Assembly: GCA_002374055.1 (NCBI GenBank)
Contig: DFLA01000032.1
Location: forward strand, 2,154 to 9,122
Direction of reading: 5' to 3'
Source of the DNA: Caryophanales bacterium UBA3631
GTDB lineage: Bacteria > Bacillota_I > Bacilli_A > RF39 > UBA660
DNA: 6,969 nucleotides
Position 1 is the first letter of the stretch. Each line of letters starts with the position of its first letter. Under the pieces are notes generated by a model. That model was not told where the DNA came from, ran no database searches, and saw nothing but the letters and a program-made list of their open reading frames with translations. A program made the position numbers and the translations under genes. Shown here in pieces: positions 6,436-6,969 of the stretch.

Positions 6436-6714
6436 ATGGATGCATGTGATGTTAGTTATGTGTATGATGATAGTGATATTATAAGTGATGTTATAGTTAA
6501 TTTTTATAATTTATGTGATTGTAAGGATGAATTAAAGGATTTTATGGATTGTTATTTTTCTAATAAGGAGTTTTTTCTATATATTCAAAAGAATTTTCTT
6601 GTTAAGAAGATAAGTATTCCTTATTTAATGAGATTATATAATGATTATGATAGTGATAATATTGTTAATGAGTATGATTATATTTCTCGTGTTAATACTA
6701 CAAGATGGATTTAG
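6436..6714 (+). CDS. Hypothetical small acidic protein, last gene of the cdsA-rseP operon
   Basis: I do not recognise this 92-residue protein. It is acidic (14 Asp and 3 Glu against 6 Lys and 3 Arg), has 10 Tyr, and contains four cysteines (4, 27, 29, 39) with a Cys-x-Cys pair at 27-29. No signal peptide or membrane helix is evident; hydrophobic residues are spread as in a soluble helical protein. Evidence that it is real: the ATG lies eight bases after the rseP stop with AGGG (6426-6429) at suitable spacing, codon use matches the neighbours, and the stop falls in the loop of a good terminator, making it the operon's last gene. The ribosome binding site is weak and overlaps the rseP stop, so expression may depend on rseP translation. 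In many Firmicutes proS or polC follows rseP; this is neither. A role tied to RseP or the membrane is only a guess from position. Confidence 0.65.
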   Translation: MDACDVSYVYDDSDIISDVIVNFYNLCDCKDELKDFMDCYFSNKEFFLYIQKNFLVKKISIPYLMRLYNDYDSDNIVNEYDYISRVNTTRWI

Positions 6715-6731
6715 TTATTCATCTTGTTTTT
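6700..6731 (+). terminator. Intrinsic terminator of the cdsA-rseP operon
   Basis: ACAAGATGGAT (6700-6710) pairs with ATTCATCTTGT (6717-6727), an 11-bp stem with one G-U pair, around the six-base loop TTAGTT. Five T follow (6727-6731). The stop codon TAG of the small protein (6712-6714) sits in the loop. This is among the most convincing terminators in the window. Confidence 0.8.
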
Positions 6732-6732
6732 A

Positions 6733-6761
6733 TTGATTATAAATTTTTTGTATGTTATACT
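6733..6761 (+). promoter_or_regulatory. Sigma-A promoter for rubrerythrin
   Basis: TTGATT (6733-6738), 17 bases, then TATACT (6756-6761), with the extended -10 TG at 6753-6754. The expected start is near 6768, giving a leader of about 30 bases that contains the strong ribosome binding site AAGGAGGT (6786-6793). I see no convincing PerR operator. Confidence 0.78.
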
Positions 6762-6797
6762 TTTTATAGGCATAGTATTTGTCTTAAGGAGGTATTT

Positions 6798-6969
6798 ATG
6801 GAATTAAAAGGATCAAAGACTGAGCAAAATTTAATGAAGGCTTTTGCAGGTGAATCTCAAGCTAGAAATAAGTATACTTATTTTGCTTCTAAAGCTAAAA
6901 AAGATGGTTATGAGCAAATTGCTGCTATATTTGAAGAAACAGCAAATAATGAAAAAGAACATGCTAAAA
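6798..6969 (+). CDS. rbr: Rubrerythrin, N-terminal part (cut by window edge)
   Basis: The frame starts at ATG 6798 and runs off the right edge with 57 complete codons. The protein begins MELKGSKTEQNLMKAFAGES and continues with ARNKYTYFASKAKK and FEETANNEKEHAK, the recognisable first two helices of the rubrerythrin four-helix bundle. Glu19, Glu52 and His55 correspond to diiron ligands of this domain. Rubrerythrin is a cytoplasmic non-haem diiron peroxidase that removes hydrogen peroxide in anaerobes and microaerophiles, using electrons passed through a C-terminal rubredoxin-like FeS4 domain, which would lie beyond the window. Its presence suggests an anaerobic lifestyle. It is a separate transcription unit, following a strong terminator and preceded by a good promoter. 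Whether the C-terminal rubredoxin domain is present cannot be seen. Confidence 0.93.
   Translation, partial: MELKGSKTEQNLMKAFAGESQARNKYTYFASKAKKDGYEQIAAIFEETANNEKEHAK

Noticed and set aside
6738..6768. TATAAA...TTTATA inverted repeat as a PerR-like operator before rubrerythrin
   Set aside because: The half-sites are short, far apart and pure A/T, which is expected by chance here, and they do not match the PerR box.
1..6969. Mycoplasma-type genetic code (TGA as Trp), suggested by the low GC content
   Set aside because: All genes read full length without TGA, and the Trp codons seen are TGG.
1..6969. A defence, mobile or other novel multi-gene system
   Set aside because: No transposase, integrase, terminal repeats, direct repeat array or toxin-antitoxin-like pair is visible; the recognised genes are housekeeping genes with uniform codon use.

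Overview
The window is very AT-rich. On the + strand T clearly exceeds A and G clearly exceeds C, and every gene reads left to right, as on a leading strand. Gene content points to a low-GC Firmicute: a SigH-type sigma factor beside the mrnC-rlmB pair, strong AGGAGG-type ribosome binding sites, and a cdsA-rseP pair. My inference is an uncultured, anaerobic, possibly gut-associated Bacilli/Clostridia relative with a compact genome. Tryptophan is encoded by TGG and no gene needs TGA read-through, so this is not the mycoplasma code.

Layout. (1) Bases 1-1371 are the end of an operon: the C-terminal tail of a probable Mini-ribonuclease III gene (mrnC), the rRNA 2'-O-methyltransferase gene rlmB, and a SigH-family sigma factor gene that overlaps rlmB by one base. 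It closes with a hairpin terminator at 1350-1380. (2) Bases 1452-2348 are a one-gene unit for an unrecognised protein with an acidic Ser/Asp-rich N-terminus and a long charged coiled coil, with its own promoter and terminator. (3) Bases 2394-4532 are a one-gene unit for a large U32-family protein, most likely an RlhA-like RNA hydroxylation enzyme. (4) Bases 4588-6714 are a tight operon of cdsA (CDP-diacylglycerol synthase), rseP (site-2 membrane protease) and a 92-residue unknown protein, ending in a terminator at 6700-6731. (5) From 6798 to the window edge is the start of a rubrerythrin gene with a good sigma-A promoter.

Themes. The left part concerns ribosome/RNA maturation (mrnC, rlmB, the U32 protein) and transcription control (sigma factor). 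The right part concerns the membrane (phospholipid precursor synthesis, intramembrane proteolysis), followed by an oxidative-stress gene. The control regions are very compact: four terminators each contain the stop codon of the gene they follow, and two of the following promoters overlap or abut the terminator. No gap exceeds 300 bases. The four intergenic regions of 45-83 bases are accounted for by terminators, promoters and ribosome binding sites.

I found no RNA gene, mobile element, CRISPR array or defence system. Most of the window is housekeeping sequence. The parts most worth following are the two unrecognised proteins, the altered C-terminal half of the U32 protein, the missing yacP between rlmB and sigH, and the stop-codon/terminator overlap.
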